DNA of 64,000 nucleotides from positions 310,001 through 374,000 of the forward strand of contig JASBNA010000045.1 in assembly GCA_038087015.1 (NCBI GenBank), read 5' to 3'. The notes under the pieces are model-generated. The model made no database searches. It was given only the letters and a program-made list of their open reading frames with translations, and was not told where the DNA came from. This DNA comes from Cerrena zonata. Lineage: Eukaryota; Basidiomycota; Agaricomycetes; Polyporales; Cerrenaceae. The translations under genes were made by a program, and so were the position numbers. Position 1 is the first letter of the stretch. Each line of letters opens with the position of its first letter. Shown here in pieces: positions 10,002 to 20,357 of the stretch.

Positions 10002-11295
10002 ATGTAATTTATAGTTATCTTGATCTTGTTTTTATTATCCTCTAATGAACTTTCCTCCATCCCTCCTCACACGACCATTTTTCTCCCTAGCGTTTTATGA
10101 ATAAAAGAATGAATAAACATGATATTGTTGGTGAATACGAATAATTACATTTGGGGAGACTCCAACTTATCATATATTAAGTCAACGAATTATTTTTATT
10201 GATTACTTGATTATTTAATAATGTCCTACTTCTTATATAAATAAGGCTTATTTTTTTTTTCAATATCCTTTGTGCATTAATATATTACAGTAACCTTGTA
10301 TTTCTGTACCTTGTATTCTGCTTGTAGTACGAAGTTGAATTATCCATCAGTTGAATTAATGGTAGCGTCGTTTGCTTATGTGAGTGCGAAATCAGAGCCC
10401 TTCAACGGTATCCCCGAAAAAACTCGTAAGTACAACCCGATCCGGATTATACCATCACCTACAGCATACAGCACAAGAGCATGGGCTGCATTCTCCAAAG
10501 ATCTCCAAGATTCCCCCAGCCAATCAAAGCAGTATCCTCACCTCGGACATTGTTCATTTTGAGTAATTGAAATCGGTCTACCGTTTTTGCAAATATTTTG
10601 CACCAACAGGGGATTTATTCTGGCAATTGGAGAGGACAAATATGAGTCACAGAATCACAATACTCAGAGACCATGTATCTAATTGAATTCAGTTGGCCGC
10701 AGTATCTTCATTATTCTCTAATGCCCGTATGATTAACGTGCCCGCAGAATTATAGTAGCCCGTCGAATTAACGTGCCCGTAGGTTTGCAGTCTGGTGCTA
10801 CACGGTGTTTGCAGCTGCAATTTCCCAGATCAAGAACGATCATATTTGATCGTTGATGCTTCAATAGCCCGAATAAGAGCTTAAATGTTCTGTAGAATAT
10901 TCCGCTTCTGTCATATTAGTGCCGTTCGCTTTTAGGCATGCAACCAATTTCCATCGGTTTTTTGCAAAGAAAACAAAAAAACTACCGTACTTGCCCTTAT
11001 CAGGGCTTGCTCAGTCTGAGTCACTATTGTTTGCCAGACAATGCACCAGGTTGCCAAAGACCCAGTTAGAGGTGAAAAGCATGGACCTAATAGAAAGTAG
11101 AAGCGGGAAAGAGATAACAGGCATCTCGCGCACTGTATGCCGTCCTTCGTACTGAAAAATTAACTAGTGCGCTGCCAATTTTCTAATAATCGATTTTTTT
11201 TTCTTTTAAATAGAAGGCTATCTAATTATAATTTCCTTCTTTATTTCTTTCTTTACTGATATTTCATATATCTAGTTAGTTCTTTTAGTAATTCC
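10002..11295. other. Intergenic, ABC transporter promoter
   Basis: About 1.3 kb without a supported gene; two short frames (10296-10562, 10919-11155) have no recognisable features. It carries the phased GCCCGT array at 10723-10780 and a pyrimidine-rich core promoter just before the ABC gene. Confidence 0.5.
10723..10780 (+). promoter_or_regulatory. Phased GCCCGT motif array
   Basis: Four copies of GCCCGT/GCCCGC at 10723, 10740, 10758 and 10775, spaced 17-18 bp. Two of them are in the longer shared context TTAACGTGCCCG. The array lies ~520 bp upstream of the ABC transporter start and may be a regulator binding cluster. The binding factor is unknown. Confidence 0.45.
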
Positions 11296-14200
11296 ATGGA
11301 GTCTAGTCTAAACCTGTCGATTCCGGTGACATCAGGCTCATGCCCTTTATGGCATTATGATGATGTTACTAAATGTGCTAAGGATTCTTATTTGGATTTC
11401 GGTATACCAGCATTAGTTGGATTAATATCATTTTTGATATTGTTATCTAAATCTATTGGTTCATGGTATAAATTTAAAAAGAGAATTCAATTAACCAACG
11501 ATGAGAATCAACCTCTTTTAGCATCTTCCGACGCGTATGGTGCCATCGGAGATAATTATGCTCCTTCTAAAGAAGTTAGTAATACTTCTATTAAAGAACG
11601 TCATTTTGACTTGATTCGTTTATCTCATACTAACGAAGACGGTACCCCTCATGGAAGTATCCATGAAGTGTATAAAAGTGGCGGAGAAAGATTTAGAGTT
11701 AGTTTAGAATTTCTTTTGGTTCTTTTCCAACTTGGATTGTCAATTAGTTTATTCTTAGTTAAAGATCTTAAGAAAGAATGGAGCGGGAATCTCACTATTC
11801 CAATTACAAAAGTCATGTTCTGGAGTTATTTATCTATTATTGCCACTTTTAGAGTGATAAATCTGAAAAAAGTTGTCATTCGTTTACCAAGTTTATGGGC
11901 TCATTCAACTTTCTCATATTTATTCAAACTTATTCCAAGCATCCTTACTTTCAGATCAGCATTAATCAAGCATGTCGCAAATGAAACGGTTCGTAAATAT
12001 TACATCATTGACTTTACCATTACCTTCGTTTTATTTGTACTTAATTTCTCTGCTAAAATTGCTGATAAACCTGCTAAGTTATATGTTCCAAGTGATGGTT
12101 CAAGCCCTTCTCCAGAAAAAGTTTCAAGTCTTTTCTCATTCTTAACTTATTCTTGGATTGATAAATTGATTTTTTTGGCTTATAGAAAACCTTTGGAAAA
12201 AACTGATATTTGGGGATTGGCCTATGATGATTATGCATTACCTATTTTAAAATCTTTTGAAGCTTCAAAATCAACTTCTAAATTTGCAGTTAAACTTTTC
12301 ACCCATTTTAAACTTTTATTTGCAATTCAAGCATTTTATGCAATTTGTGAATCAATACTTGTTTTTGTTCCTTCTTTACTTTTGAAAAAGGTTTTAGAAT
12401 ATGTTGAAAATCCTTCCGTCACTCCAACTAATGTTGCTTGGACTTTAGTCATTTTAATGCCGGTCACCAAAATTATCACCTCTATTTGTAGTGGTTGTTC
12501 TCTTTTCCTTGGTAGAAGAGTTTGTGTTAGAATGAGAGCTATTTTAATTGGTGAGATTTATGCCAAAGCTTTAAGAAGAAAAACCACTGTTCAAGACTCT
12601 TCGGATGAAGATGATGCTAAAAGTAAATCTTCTAATGGTTTGACAGAAGATACTAAAGATGATAAAAAAGATGACAGCTCTGAACCTGGTACTGCAGAAT
12701 TAGGTGCCATCATCAATTTAATGTCTGTTGATGCTTTCAAAGTTTCAGAAATTTGTGGTTATTTACATTTTTTCGTTAGTTCTATCTTGATGATTTTTAT
12801 TTGCGTTATATTATTATATAAATTGATTGGTTGGAGTGCTTTGGTTGGTTCATTATCAATTATTGCCCTTTTACCTCTTAATTATAAATTAGCTCGTTGG
12901 TCTGCTAGTTTACAAAAAACGATGTTAGGTATCACTGATAAAAGAATTCAAAAATTAAATGAAACTTTACAAAGTATTAGAATTATTAAATTTTTTGCTT
13001 GGGAAGATAATTTCATTTCAAATATAATGAAAATAAGAGAAGAAGAGTTAACTTACTTAAAATGGAGAACTGGTGTTTGGTGTTTTGGTGCTTTCGTTTG
13101 GTTCATTACCCCTACTTTAATCACTTTACTTTCTTTCTACGTATATGTCATAGTCGAAGGTAATACCTTGACTGCTCCAATTGCGTTCACCTCATTGTCC
13201 TTATTTACTTTATTGAGATCCCCATTAGATCAATTATCAGATATGACTGCTTATGTTATACAATCAAAAGTTTCCGTTGATAGAATTGGTGACTTCTTAG
13301 AAGAAGAAGAAACTTCAAAATACGAGCAATTGGGCCAAGAAAGAGGTCCAAATTCTCCTTACATTGGTTTTGAAAATGCTTCTTTCTCTTGGAATGAATC
13401 TTCTGCAGATGACTTTAAATTGAGAAATCTCAATATCGATTTTAAGGCTGGTAAGTTGAATGTTGTTATTGGTCCAACTGGTGCAGGTAAAACATCTTTA
13501 TTATTAGCCTTATTAGGTGAAATGAATTTAACAAATGGTAAAGTTTTCTTACCTGGTATCATTCCTAAAGACGAATTGATCGTTGACCCTGAAACTGGGT
13601 TGACTGAATCCGTTGCTTACTGTTCTCAATCTGCTTGGTTATTGAATGACTCAATCAGAAATAATATTACTTTTTCTGCTCCTTTCAATCAAGATCGTTA
13701 CGATAAAGTAATTGAAGCCTGTGGTTTGACCCGAGATTTACAAATCTTATCTGCTGGTGACTCTACTGAAATTGGTGAAAAAGGTATTACTTTATCTGGT
13801 GGACAGAAACAAAGAGTTTCTTTGGCTAGGGCTTTATACTCTAATTCTAGACATATTCTTTTAGATGATTGTTTGTCAGCTGTCGACTCACATACTGCTT
13901 TATGGATTTATGAAAATTGTATTTCAGGTCCTTTGATGCAAGGCAGAACTTGTATTTTAGTCTCGCACAATGTTGCTTTAACTGTTCAAAAAGCTGATTG
14001 GATTATCGTAATGGATAATGGTAAAGTAAAAACCCAGGGTGTTCCTGAAGAGTTATTAGATAGTGGCGAATTAGGTGATGATGAATTGGTTAAGACGTCA
14101 GTATTGAATTCTCGTAATCAATCAACAACTAACTTGAAATCTTTGGAAGACAAGAACTCGAACTTGAAAGCCAAGGCTGCAACAATTGAAAATAAATTGA

Positions 14201-16254
14201 AGGCTTTAGCTGAACAAGAAAATCCTGAAGATGCTCCTGTGAAATCTGATGGTAAATTGGTCGAGGAAGAGTTCAAATCCGAAGGTGTTGTGGGATTAAA
14301 TGTTTACAAAGGATATGCTAAAGTATTTGGTGGCTGGCCTACTTGGACTGCTGTCTTATTTGCATTCAGTGCTTCTCAAGGTGCTTATATAATTCAATCA
14401 TGGTGGTTGAGAAATTGGTCCTTAAGCAGTGAAAAGTCTCAGGTAATGAATGTTTTGTCATTAGTAGGTATCAGCAATGTTTATGATGGTACTCAGGTAT
14501 CAGGCTCACCTTTGATTCGTACTTTTATTGGTGCTTATCATCATATCAGCCAAGCTTTCACTACTTTAGAAACATATAAAGAAGAACATTCTACTATGTA
14601 TTACATCTTAATTTATGGGGCAATTGGTATTAGTTATTCTATCTTGGCTTCATTCAGAGTTTATGTGACATTTTTCGCCGGTATCACTGCATCTAACAGA
14701 ATTTTCAGACAAGTCTTGGATAAGGTTATGAATGCTAAATTAAGATTTTTTGATAAGACCCCTCAAGGTCGTATTATGAATAGGTTTTCTAAAGATATTG
14801 AAGCTGTCGATCAAGATTTGACCCCATGTTCCGAAGGTGTTTTCATATGTTTGGTTCAATGTGTATCAATTTTAGGTCTTATTATCTTCATCACCCCTGG
14901 TTTTGTCATTTTTGCTTTTATCATTGCCTACTTATACTATTTGGTTGGAATTTTCTATATAACTCTTTCCAGAGAATTAAAGAGATTCGAATCTATAACC
15001 AAATCCCCAATCCATCAACATTTCTCCGAATCATTAGTTGGTGTGGCTACGATTAGAGCATACGGTATTGAAAAGAGATTCATGAAACAAAACTTGAAAG
15101 CAATTGATGAAAACAATAAACCATTTTTCTACTTATGGGTTGCTAATAGATGGTTAGCTTTCCGTATTGATGCTGTTGGTTCATTGGTCATGTTTTTTGC
15201 TGGTATTTTCGTTTTATTGTCTGTTGGTAGAATTGATGCTGGTTTAGCAGGTTTATCTTTATCATACGCTATTGCCTTTTCTGAAAGTGCTTTGTGGATT
15301 GTCCGTCTTTACGCTGGTGTTGAAATGAACATGAATTCAGTTGAAAGATTGCAAGAATATCTTGAAATCGAAGGAGAACCTGCAAGAGAAATTCCTGAGA
15401 CCGAACCTCCTTCAACATGGCCAGAGAGAGGTGAAATTCAAGTGAATGATGTTTCTTTAAGATATGCCCCAGAATTACCAAGAGTCATCAAAAATGTTAC
15501 TTTCCATGTTGAACCTAATAATAAAATTGGTATTGTTGGTCGCACAGGTGCTGGTAAATCAACCATCATCACTGCTTTCTTTAGATTCTTAGACCCAGAA
15601 AGTGGTTCTATTGTTATTGATGGTGTTGATATCACCAAGATTGGTTTACGAAACTTACGTCAAGCCATTACAATCATTCCCCAAGATCCAACTCTTTTCA
15701 CTGGTACTATTAGATCCAATTTAGATCCATTTGATCAATATGACGATAATCAAATTTTTGAAGCATTGAAGAGAGTTAATTTGATCACTGCAAATGAGCC
15801 TAATCTTGGTGAAAGTAGCGAAAACCAAAATAAATTCTTGAATCTTTCTTCCACCGTTACTGAAGGAGGTAATAACTTATCTCAAGGTCAAAGGCAATTA
15901 ATGTGTTTAGCCAGATCATTATTGAAGAGTCCAAAGGTTATCTTACTAGATGAAGCCACTGCTTCTATCGACTATAAGTCAGATGCAACCATTCAAAAAA
16001 CTATTCGTGATGAATTTTCAAGCTCCACCATCCTTACCATCGCTCACAGATTAAGATCTATTATTGATTACGATAAAATTTTGGTCATGGATGCTGGTAA
16101 AGTCGTTGAATACGAAGATCCATACGTATTGATCGCAAATAAGAATTCTTTATTCTACAGCATGTGTGATAACAGTGGTGAATTGGACGCTTTGACAAAA
16201 TTGGCAAAGGAATCATACGTTGCAAAAAAGAACACTAAATCCCTGTCTAAGTAA
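11296..16254 (+). CDS. Vacuolar-type ABCC transporter (Ybt1/Mlt1-like)
   Basis: 1652 residues, a full-length ABCC (MRP) exporter with an extra N-terminal membrane domain, TMD1, NBD1, TMD2, NBD2. NBD1 has Walker A GPTGAGKT (from residue 726), signature LSGGQKQR (833) and a degenerate Walker B LLDDCLSAVD, with Asp in place of the catalytic Glu, as is normal for ABCC proteins. NBD2 has GRTGAGKST (1415), LSQGQRQL (1528) and canonical LLDEATASID. A charged Ser/Asp/Lys insert sits in TMD1 near residues 433-462 and another Lys/Glu linker follows NBD1. Length and insert resemble yeast Ybt1 and Candida Mlt1, vacuolar exporters of organic anions or bile acids; Ycf1 and Bpt1 are shorter. No frame defects in 5 kb. 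Confidence 0.88.
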   Translation: MESSLNLSIPVTSGSCPLWHYDDVTKCAKDSYLDFGIPALVGLISFLILLSKSIGSWYKFKKRIQLTNDENQPLLASSDAYGAIGDNYAPSKEVSNTSIKERHFDLIRLSHTNEDGTPHGSIHEVYKSGGERFRVSLEFLLVLFQLGLSISLFLVKDLKKEWSGNLTIPITKVMFWSYLSIIATFRVINLKKVVIRLPSLWAHSTFSYLFKLIPSILTFRSALIKHVANETVRKYYIIDFTITFVLFVLNFSAKIADKPAKLYVPSDGSSPSPEKVSSLFSFLTYSWIDKLIFLAYRKPLEKTDIWGLAYDDYALPILKSFEASKSTSKFAVKLFTHFKLLFAIQAFYAICESILVFVPSLLLKKVLEYVENPSVTPTNVAWTLVILMPVTKIITSICSGCSLFLGRRVCVRMRAILIGEIYAKALRRKTTVQDSSDEDDAKSKSSNGLTEDTKDDKKDDSSEPGTAELGAIINLMSVDAFKVSEICGYLHFFVSSILMIFICVILLYKLIGWSALVGSLSIIALLPLNYKLARWSASLQKTMLGITDKRIQKLNETLQSIRIIKFFAWEDNFISNIMKIREEELTYLKWRTGVWCFGAFVWFITPTLITLLSFYVYVIVEGNTLTAPIAFTSLSLFTLLRSPLDQLSDMTAYVIQSKVSVDRIGDFLEEEETSKYEQLGQERGPNSPYIGFENASFSWNESSADDFKLRNLNIDFKAGKLNVVIGPTGAGKTSLLLALLGEMNLTNGKVFLPGIIPKDELIVDPETGLTESVAYCSQSAWLLNDSIRNNITFSAPFNQDRYDKVIEACGLTRDLQILSAGDSTEIGEKGITLSGGQKQRVSLARALYSNSRHILLDDCLSAVDSHTALWIYENCISGPLMQGRTCILVSHNVALTVQKADWIIVMDNGKVKTQGVPEELLDSGELGDDELVKTSVLNSRNQSTTNLKSLEDKNSNLKAKAATIENKLKALAEQENPEDAPVKSDGKLVEEEFKSEGVVGLNVYKGYAKVFGGWPTWTAVLFAFSASQGAYIIQSWWLRNWSLSSEKSQVMNVLSLVGISNVYDGTQVSGSPLIRTFIGAYHHISQAFTTLETYKEEHSTMYYILIYGAIGISYSILASFRVYVTFFAGITASNRIFRQVLDKVMNAKLRFFDKTPQGRIMNRFSKDIEAVDQDLTPCSEGVFICLVQCVSILGLIIFITPGFVIFAFIIAYLYYLVGIFYITLSRELKRFESITKSPIHQHFSESLVGVATIRAYGIEKRFMKQNLKAIDENNKPFFYLWVANRWLAFRIDAVGSLVMFFAGIFVLLSVGRIDAGLAGLSLSYAIAFSESALWIVRLYAGVEMNMNSVERLQEYLEIEGEPAREIPETEPPSTWPERGEIQVNDVSLRYAPELPRVIKNVTFHVEPNNKIGIVGRTGAGKSTIITAFFRFLDPESGSIVIDGVDITKIGLRNLRQAITIIPQDPTLFTGTIRSNLDPFDQYDDNQIFEALKRVNLITANEPNLGESSENQNKFLNLSSTVTEGGNNLSQGQRQLMCLARSLLKSPKVILLDEATASIDYKSDATIQKTIRDEFSSSTILTIAHRLRSIIDYDKILVMDAGKVVEYEDPYVLIANKNSLFYSMCDNSGELDALTKLAKESYVAKKNTKSLSK

Positions 16255-16743
16255 ACTTAACTAATAATCAATCCATACTTTATTTATTCATTTATTTCTC
16301 TTTTTTGATTGCGTTCTTTCTTGAAGAAAATCCCGCTATCTTTGGCGTTATCCCCTTTCTATCTGCTTTAAATATTTGATTGACTGGTGAACAACCAACA
16401 TTTAAGTCATCTTTATATATAATTAATAAAATTACTTTATTATTTAGTACGCCAGTGTGGTTCGAATGTGATTCCATTGTAGGAAAGTCTGATGCAACCA
16501 AAAACCGGGTGTGCGAATACCAAAATCCTTATCGCCACAGCTGAATCTGGAAAAGATAAATTGAAGCTGATTTCAGACAAACAAACAACTGAAGCTAGAG
16601 TTCTTTACAGTTGTTTGATAGTCGAATTCGATTTCTGCCCTTTTCAGATAAGATATTGTTTACATAGTGTTGGGAATTAACTTGAAAGAAAGATCATTGG
16701 AGTTAGGGTGATTTGCGACTCTTTTACCTAATATAACACGACT
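16255..16743. other. Intergenic before permease gene
   Basis: AT-rich 3' flank of the ABC gene, then the promoter of the permease gene. A short frame at 16492-16680 shows no features. A B-box-like GGTTCGAA at 16459 is not part of a tRNA fold. Confidence 0.4.
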
Positions 16744-18432
16744 ATGGAAGCTTTAAAAGATAAAGATTCCAAGCAGATCCAAGTTCAGGTGGACAGCTCC
16801 GGAAACTCAACTAACCAAGATTTAGAGTCTAGTTTAACGGAACTACTTCCATACAATGACGATTATACGAGACCATCCACGGAATTGAATGGAAACATTA
16901 CGTATTTAGCCGAGTTGGAGGAATCACCCCAGGGCAGGCATTTGGGAGTATTTTCCACCTTAGTTCTCTTTATTAGTCGTATTCTTGGGTCTGGATTCTT
17001 AGCTGTCTCGAGTGGTATCTACGAGGATTGCGGTGGCTCACCATTTTACTTTTTATTGGCCTGGATTATTGCTGCAATCCTAGCATTTAGTGGTTTGTAT
17101 GTTTTCTTAGAATTGGGATCATTAATACCCAGAAGTGGCGGAACCAAAGTCTTTTTAGAATTCATTTATGACAAACCCCATATGCTTGCAACCGTGGTTT
17201 TCCTGGTTTATTCAGTTATGTTTGGATTTACAATTCTGAATATTCTTGTTTTTGGGGAATACTTCTTACAAGCTATTGGAATTGAACCTACCGAATACAA
17301 GACCAGAATTACTGGTTTATTATTCTTGTATGTAACGGCTTTGATTCATGGGTTGAGTGTGACCCATGGAATTAGAATTCAAAACTTTTTGGGTTTGTTG
17401 AAGTTGGGGTTGGCAGTCATTATGGTTATGACGGGGATATATACCTCTTTCTTTCCTTATTCAATCACAAAGCTCGAAAACCATTTGCATTGGAACGAAT
17501 TCTTCCATGTTAAGACATCCATATCTACATCCAAGTTTTCAAGTGCTGTTATTAAAGCTACCTTTGCATACGCAGGATGGAACTCTGTGCATACTGTGTC
17601 TAACGAAATTAAAGACCCCGTGAGAACTTTTAAGATTGCCGGTCCTTTATCATTAATAATAGTTACTATAACTTACATATTTACTAATATTGCTTACTTG
17701 GTGGTTATACTGGACGATGAAATCAGAAGTAGTGGGAAGTTAATTGGATCACTTCTTTTCGAAAAAGTATTTGGTTACAGATTCGGTAAACAGTTTTTAA
17801 CATTCGCTGCTGCATCTTGTGCTGGTGGAAACGTCTTTGTTGTTTTATATACCATATCCAGGACCAGTCAGGAGGTTTTCAAAGAAGGTTATCTACCATT
17901 TTCACAAGTCATGGCCTCAAACTGGCCATTAGATGCCCCAATGCCAAGTATAATCCTAAGCTGCTTCTTATCAACTGTCGTAGTGCTTGGCTCACCCGGT
18001 AAAGATATTTATGGTTATATCGTTTCTTTAGAAGGTTATCCGAACCAGATATTCATCGGTTTAGCTACAATAGGTATTTTCATTATTAGACGAAGGTATC
18101 CTCACGTAAAGGCTCCAATTAGGGCATCTTACATCGGTACGGTATTGGTGTTATTAATTATTAGCTACCTTTCGGTTTCTCCTCTTGCCACTCGCCAGAG
18201 CCCCAACCCAGAAGGTTTAGAAAATTGGCCAAATTTTGCAATAGTTGCAATTATGTGTATGGTGGCTTGTGTTTCATATTGGGCCATAATGTTTAGGATA
18301 TTTCCAAAGATATTTGGATATGAGCTTATATCAGAAGACGTCGAACAAGAGGATGGACTTGTGGTGAAGAAGGTGGATAAAGGTATACCGTTAGAAAATT
18401 CAATTAGATTATTTATTTATTATTCTTTATAA
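16744..18432 (+). CDS. MUP1: Methionine permease family (Mup1-like)
   Basis: 562 residues with about 12 membrane segments, in the APC/LAT-type amino-acid permease family. It resembles the high-affinity methionine permease Mup1 of the plasma membrane rather than the broader AAP family: the core starts LGVFSTLVLFISRILGSGFL, followed by SSGIYEDCGGSPFYF, LELGSLIPRSGGTKVFLE (the conserved second helix), and AGWNSVHTVSNEIKDPVRT in the middle. Mup1-type proteins have a long hydrophilic N-terminus that carries ubiquitination sites; here ~75 residues precede TM1. The CTG at 17236-17238 would be read as Ser. Paralogue choice (MUP1 or MUP3) is not certain. Confidence 0.85.
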   Translation: MEALKDKDSKQIQVQVDSSGNSTNQDLESSLTELLPYNDDYTRPSTELNGNITYLAELEESPQGRHLGVFSTLVLFISRILGSGFLAVSSGIYEDCGGSPFYFLLAWIIAAILAFSGLYVFLELGSLIPRSGGTKVFLEFIYDKPHMLATVVFLVYSVMFGFTILNILVFGEYFLQAIGIEPTEYKTRITGLLFLYVTALIHGLSVTHGIRIQNFLGLLKLGLAVIMVMTGIYTSFFPYSITKLENHLHWNEFFHVKTSISTSKFSSAVIKATFAYAGWNSVHTVSNEIKDPVRTFKIAGPLSLIIVTITYIFTNIAYLVVILDDEIRSSGKLIGSLLFEKVFGYRFGKQFLTFAAASCAGGNVFVVLYTISRTSQEVFKEGYLPFSQVMASNWPLDAPMPSIILSCFLSTVVVLGSPGKDIYGYIVSLEGYPNQIFIGLATIGIFIIRRRYPHVKAPIRASYIGTVLVLLIISYLSVSPLATRQSPNPEGLENWPNFAIVAIMCMVACVSYWAIMFRIFPKIFGYELISEDVEQEDGLVVKKVDKGIPLENSIRLFIYYSL

Positions 18433-18449
18433 ATCTATAGACTCACCTC

Positions 18450-19994
18450 TTATTCTCCGTATGCAATTTTTTCAATTCTTTTAACGAAAGCAGCAAATTC
18501 TTCTTGTTTTAGTTTTTCAACAACTAACTGCTTTAATTCTCGATCAGTCAAATTCTTAATTTGTTTGGTAATTTGACCACTAAAGGAATAACCTCTTCTA
18601 CTCGTGCAACAAGGTTTTGATACCTTATCAGTAGTATTTATGGAAGGTTGCAACCTTTTGCTCTTTATCTGACTATTAAGCCCTTCACCATAACCTTTAC
18701 TAAATGGTAAGCTATCGATTGAATCGCTAACCAGGTCTTCTTGATAATTGGTTTTAGTTTTAGGTATACCGACTGCTTTCGACTGAGACACAGCATGGCC
18801 ATAGACAGACTTTCTCGTCTGTGACGAAAAGTCTGCCACTAGGCTATTCTTTTCAATTTTATGCGGACGTGAATTGATATTCTGAACTGACAACCTCACA
18901 TCAGGATCAATTTGACTTTGAGGAGTCATTGAGTTGTGTCGATAAATCAGGTTGTCATTATTAACCAAGTTTTTGTTCCAACTTTCCTGTGGAAGAGAAA
19001 CTGTCTGCCAGATCAGGGGATTTGTCAATGGTTGCGATTGGTTAACCATATGACCCAGAATGTGTCCCTGCTTTTGGCTACCAATCGAATATGACGGAGG
19101 TGACAAATAAGTTTGCTGATGGACCTGAGTATTCAAACAGCTGCCCGTTTCAAATTGATGGGGATTATCAGAGTTGTAATTATCTCGGCCTTCAGTGCTA
19201 ATTCTTTTGTGTTGTGAATGATTTGATAAAATGTTTCTCTTTGATAGACAAGGGCGTGATGGAGGGTTATTGATCGGTGATTTATGGCTTTCTTCATTAA
19301 AAGAGTGGGAATAAGCTTGAGTTCGAGGTTCTAATGGTTGTTGAACTGGAGGAATCGACACGGGAATTTGAGAATGAAACTGATGTGGATGCAGATGCTT
19401 ACTCTGGGTTTGAGAAAAAGCCATGTTAATATTTTTGGGTTGAATCTTATGAACGGAGGTTTGGCTAGGAGGAAATAATAGACTCGGAGGAGGTAATTGT
19501 TGAGTCGGATAACATTGTTGACTTTGAGCAGGAGACCATTGCTGACTTTGAAGTGACTGAGATGTCTTGGAGTCAGAATATCTTAGCGTGTTCGGTAAAT
19601 TTGTTTCTATAAATGAGCAAAACCGTTCAAGATGGCTAGGATCCATGAAATTCAATTGAAACCGCTTAATTATTGTATTATTCTCCGACTGCTTTACTGC
19701 AACTGCCATCATTTTCACGTAAAAGGACGTGTATCTTCCTTGCACAATACGTAAAGATTCCTAAAGAAAAAGAGGCCGAAAAGTTAGACGTCTATTAAAA
19801 AACAAGACGAAATAGGTAATTCATACTATGGATTGATTACTGACTCGAAGAGATATTATCTTAACTGGATCCAGGAAGTCACAGTGAATGGTAAGCGAAG
19901 ATTTCGTGACATGGCTCCAGTTATCAGAACCCATCTGTTTTATAGAAAAGCTCTTCAAGGGGAACGAGGAAACTATACCATCAAATTGACTCAT
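18450..19994 (-). CDS. REC114: Meiotic recombination protein Rec114 (predicted, 2 exons)
   Basis: Exon 1 is 19994-19827 (56 codons) and exon 2 is 19760-18450; the joined product has 492 residues. Exon 2 alone has no early ATG, but splicing a 66-nt phase-0 intron adds MSQFDGIVSSFPLKSFSIKQ and the rest of a beta-rich N-terminus. Residues ~1-125 look like the PH-like fold of Rec114: short strands, then KRFQLNFMDPSHLERFCSF followed by a helix, similar in pattern to animal REC114. The middle is Gln/Ser/Pro-rich and disordered. The end, LTDRELKQLVVEKLKQEEF to the C-terminus, is a helical tail like the Mei4-binding one. Rec114 with Mei4 and Mer2 promotes Spo11 breaks. The stop TAA upstream of the exon-1 ATG fixes the start. 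Confidence 0.62.
19761..19826 (-). other. Intron of the REC114-like gene (66 nt)
   Basis: On the minus strand the donor is GTATGA and the acceptor TTTCTTTAG, with a pyrimidine-rich 3' end. The likely branch site is the variant GTCTAAC. The intron is phase 0 and joins two frames with no stop. The donor and branch variants are weaker than in the other two introns of the window, which would suit a meiotically regulated splice, but that is inference. Confidence 0.65.
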
Positions 19995-20357
19995 TGTATA
20001 GTCTCTATATGGGATTATTTATTTGGAGGAAGAAGAATGTAGATGTAGTTTGAGTTTAAGAGCGGCAAACTTTTTTTTTTTGAGAAATCAAATTTTGCAA
20101 CAAAACTTCTTACTTACAGAGTAGTAAGAAAAGATCAAGAAACAGAAACAAGATAGCAACTACCAGGCGCAGATAGTAATTGGAACCTTTATTAGGATGA
20201 AGTCTGTTGAAGTTGAAAATTAAAAAAGATTATTGTAGAATTAACTGGTTGCAAAAAAAATGTGTTACTACCATTATACAAAACATTATTGGAGACATTA
20301 TACAAGACATTATTGAAGACATTATACAAGACATTATAAAAAACAGTATATATATCA
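19995..20357. other. Intergenic between REC114-like gene and lipase
   Basis: Contains the REC114-like promoter side and the lipase 3' flank, with a T-run at 20070-20080 and the 12-bp tandem repeat at 20272-20343. No gene is seen. Confidence 0.45.
20272..20343 (+). repeat. 12-bp tandem repeat, six units
   Basis: Six consecutive 12-mers of the form CATTATACAARA or CATTATTGRAGA, alternating so that a 24-bp higher-order unit is visible. It lies just past the 3' end of the lipase gene. Confidence 0.85.

Noticed and set aside
10296..11155. Two small frames in the uL2-ABC spacer
   Set aside because: No domain, no sensible composition, no promoter context.
16455..16475. B-box-like GGTTCGAA
   Set aside because: The last bases do not match the B box and no cloverleaf or A box fits upstream.
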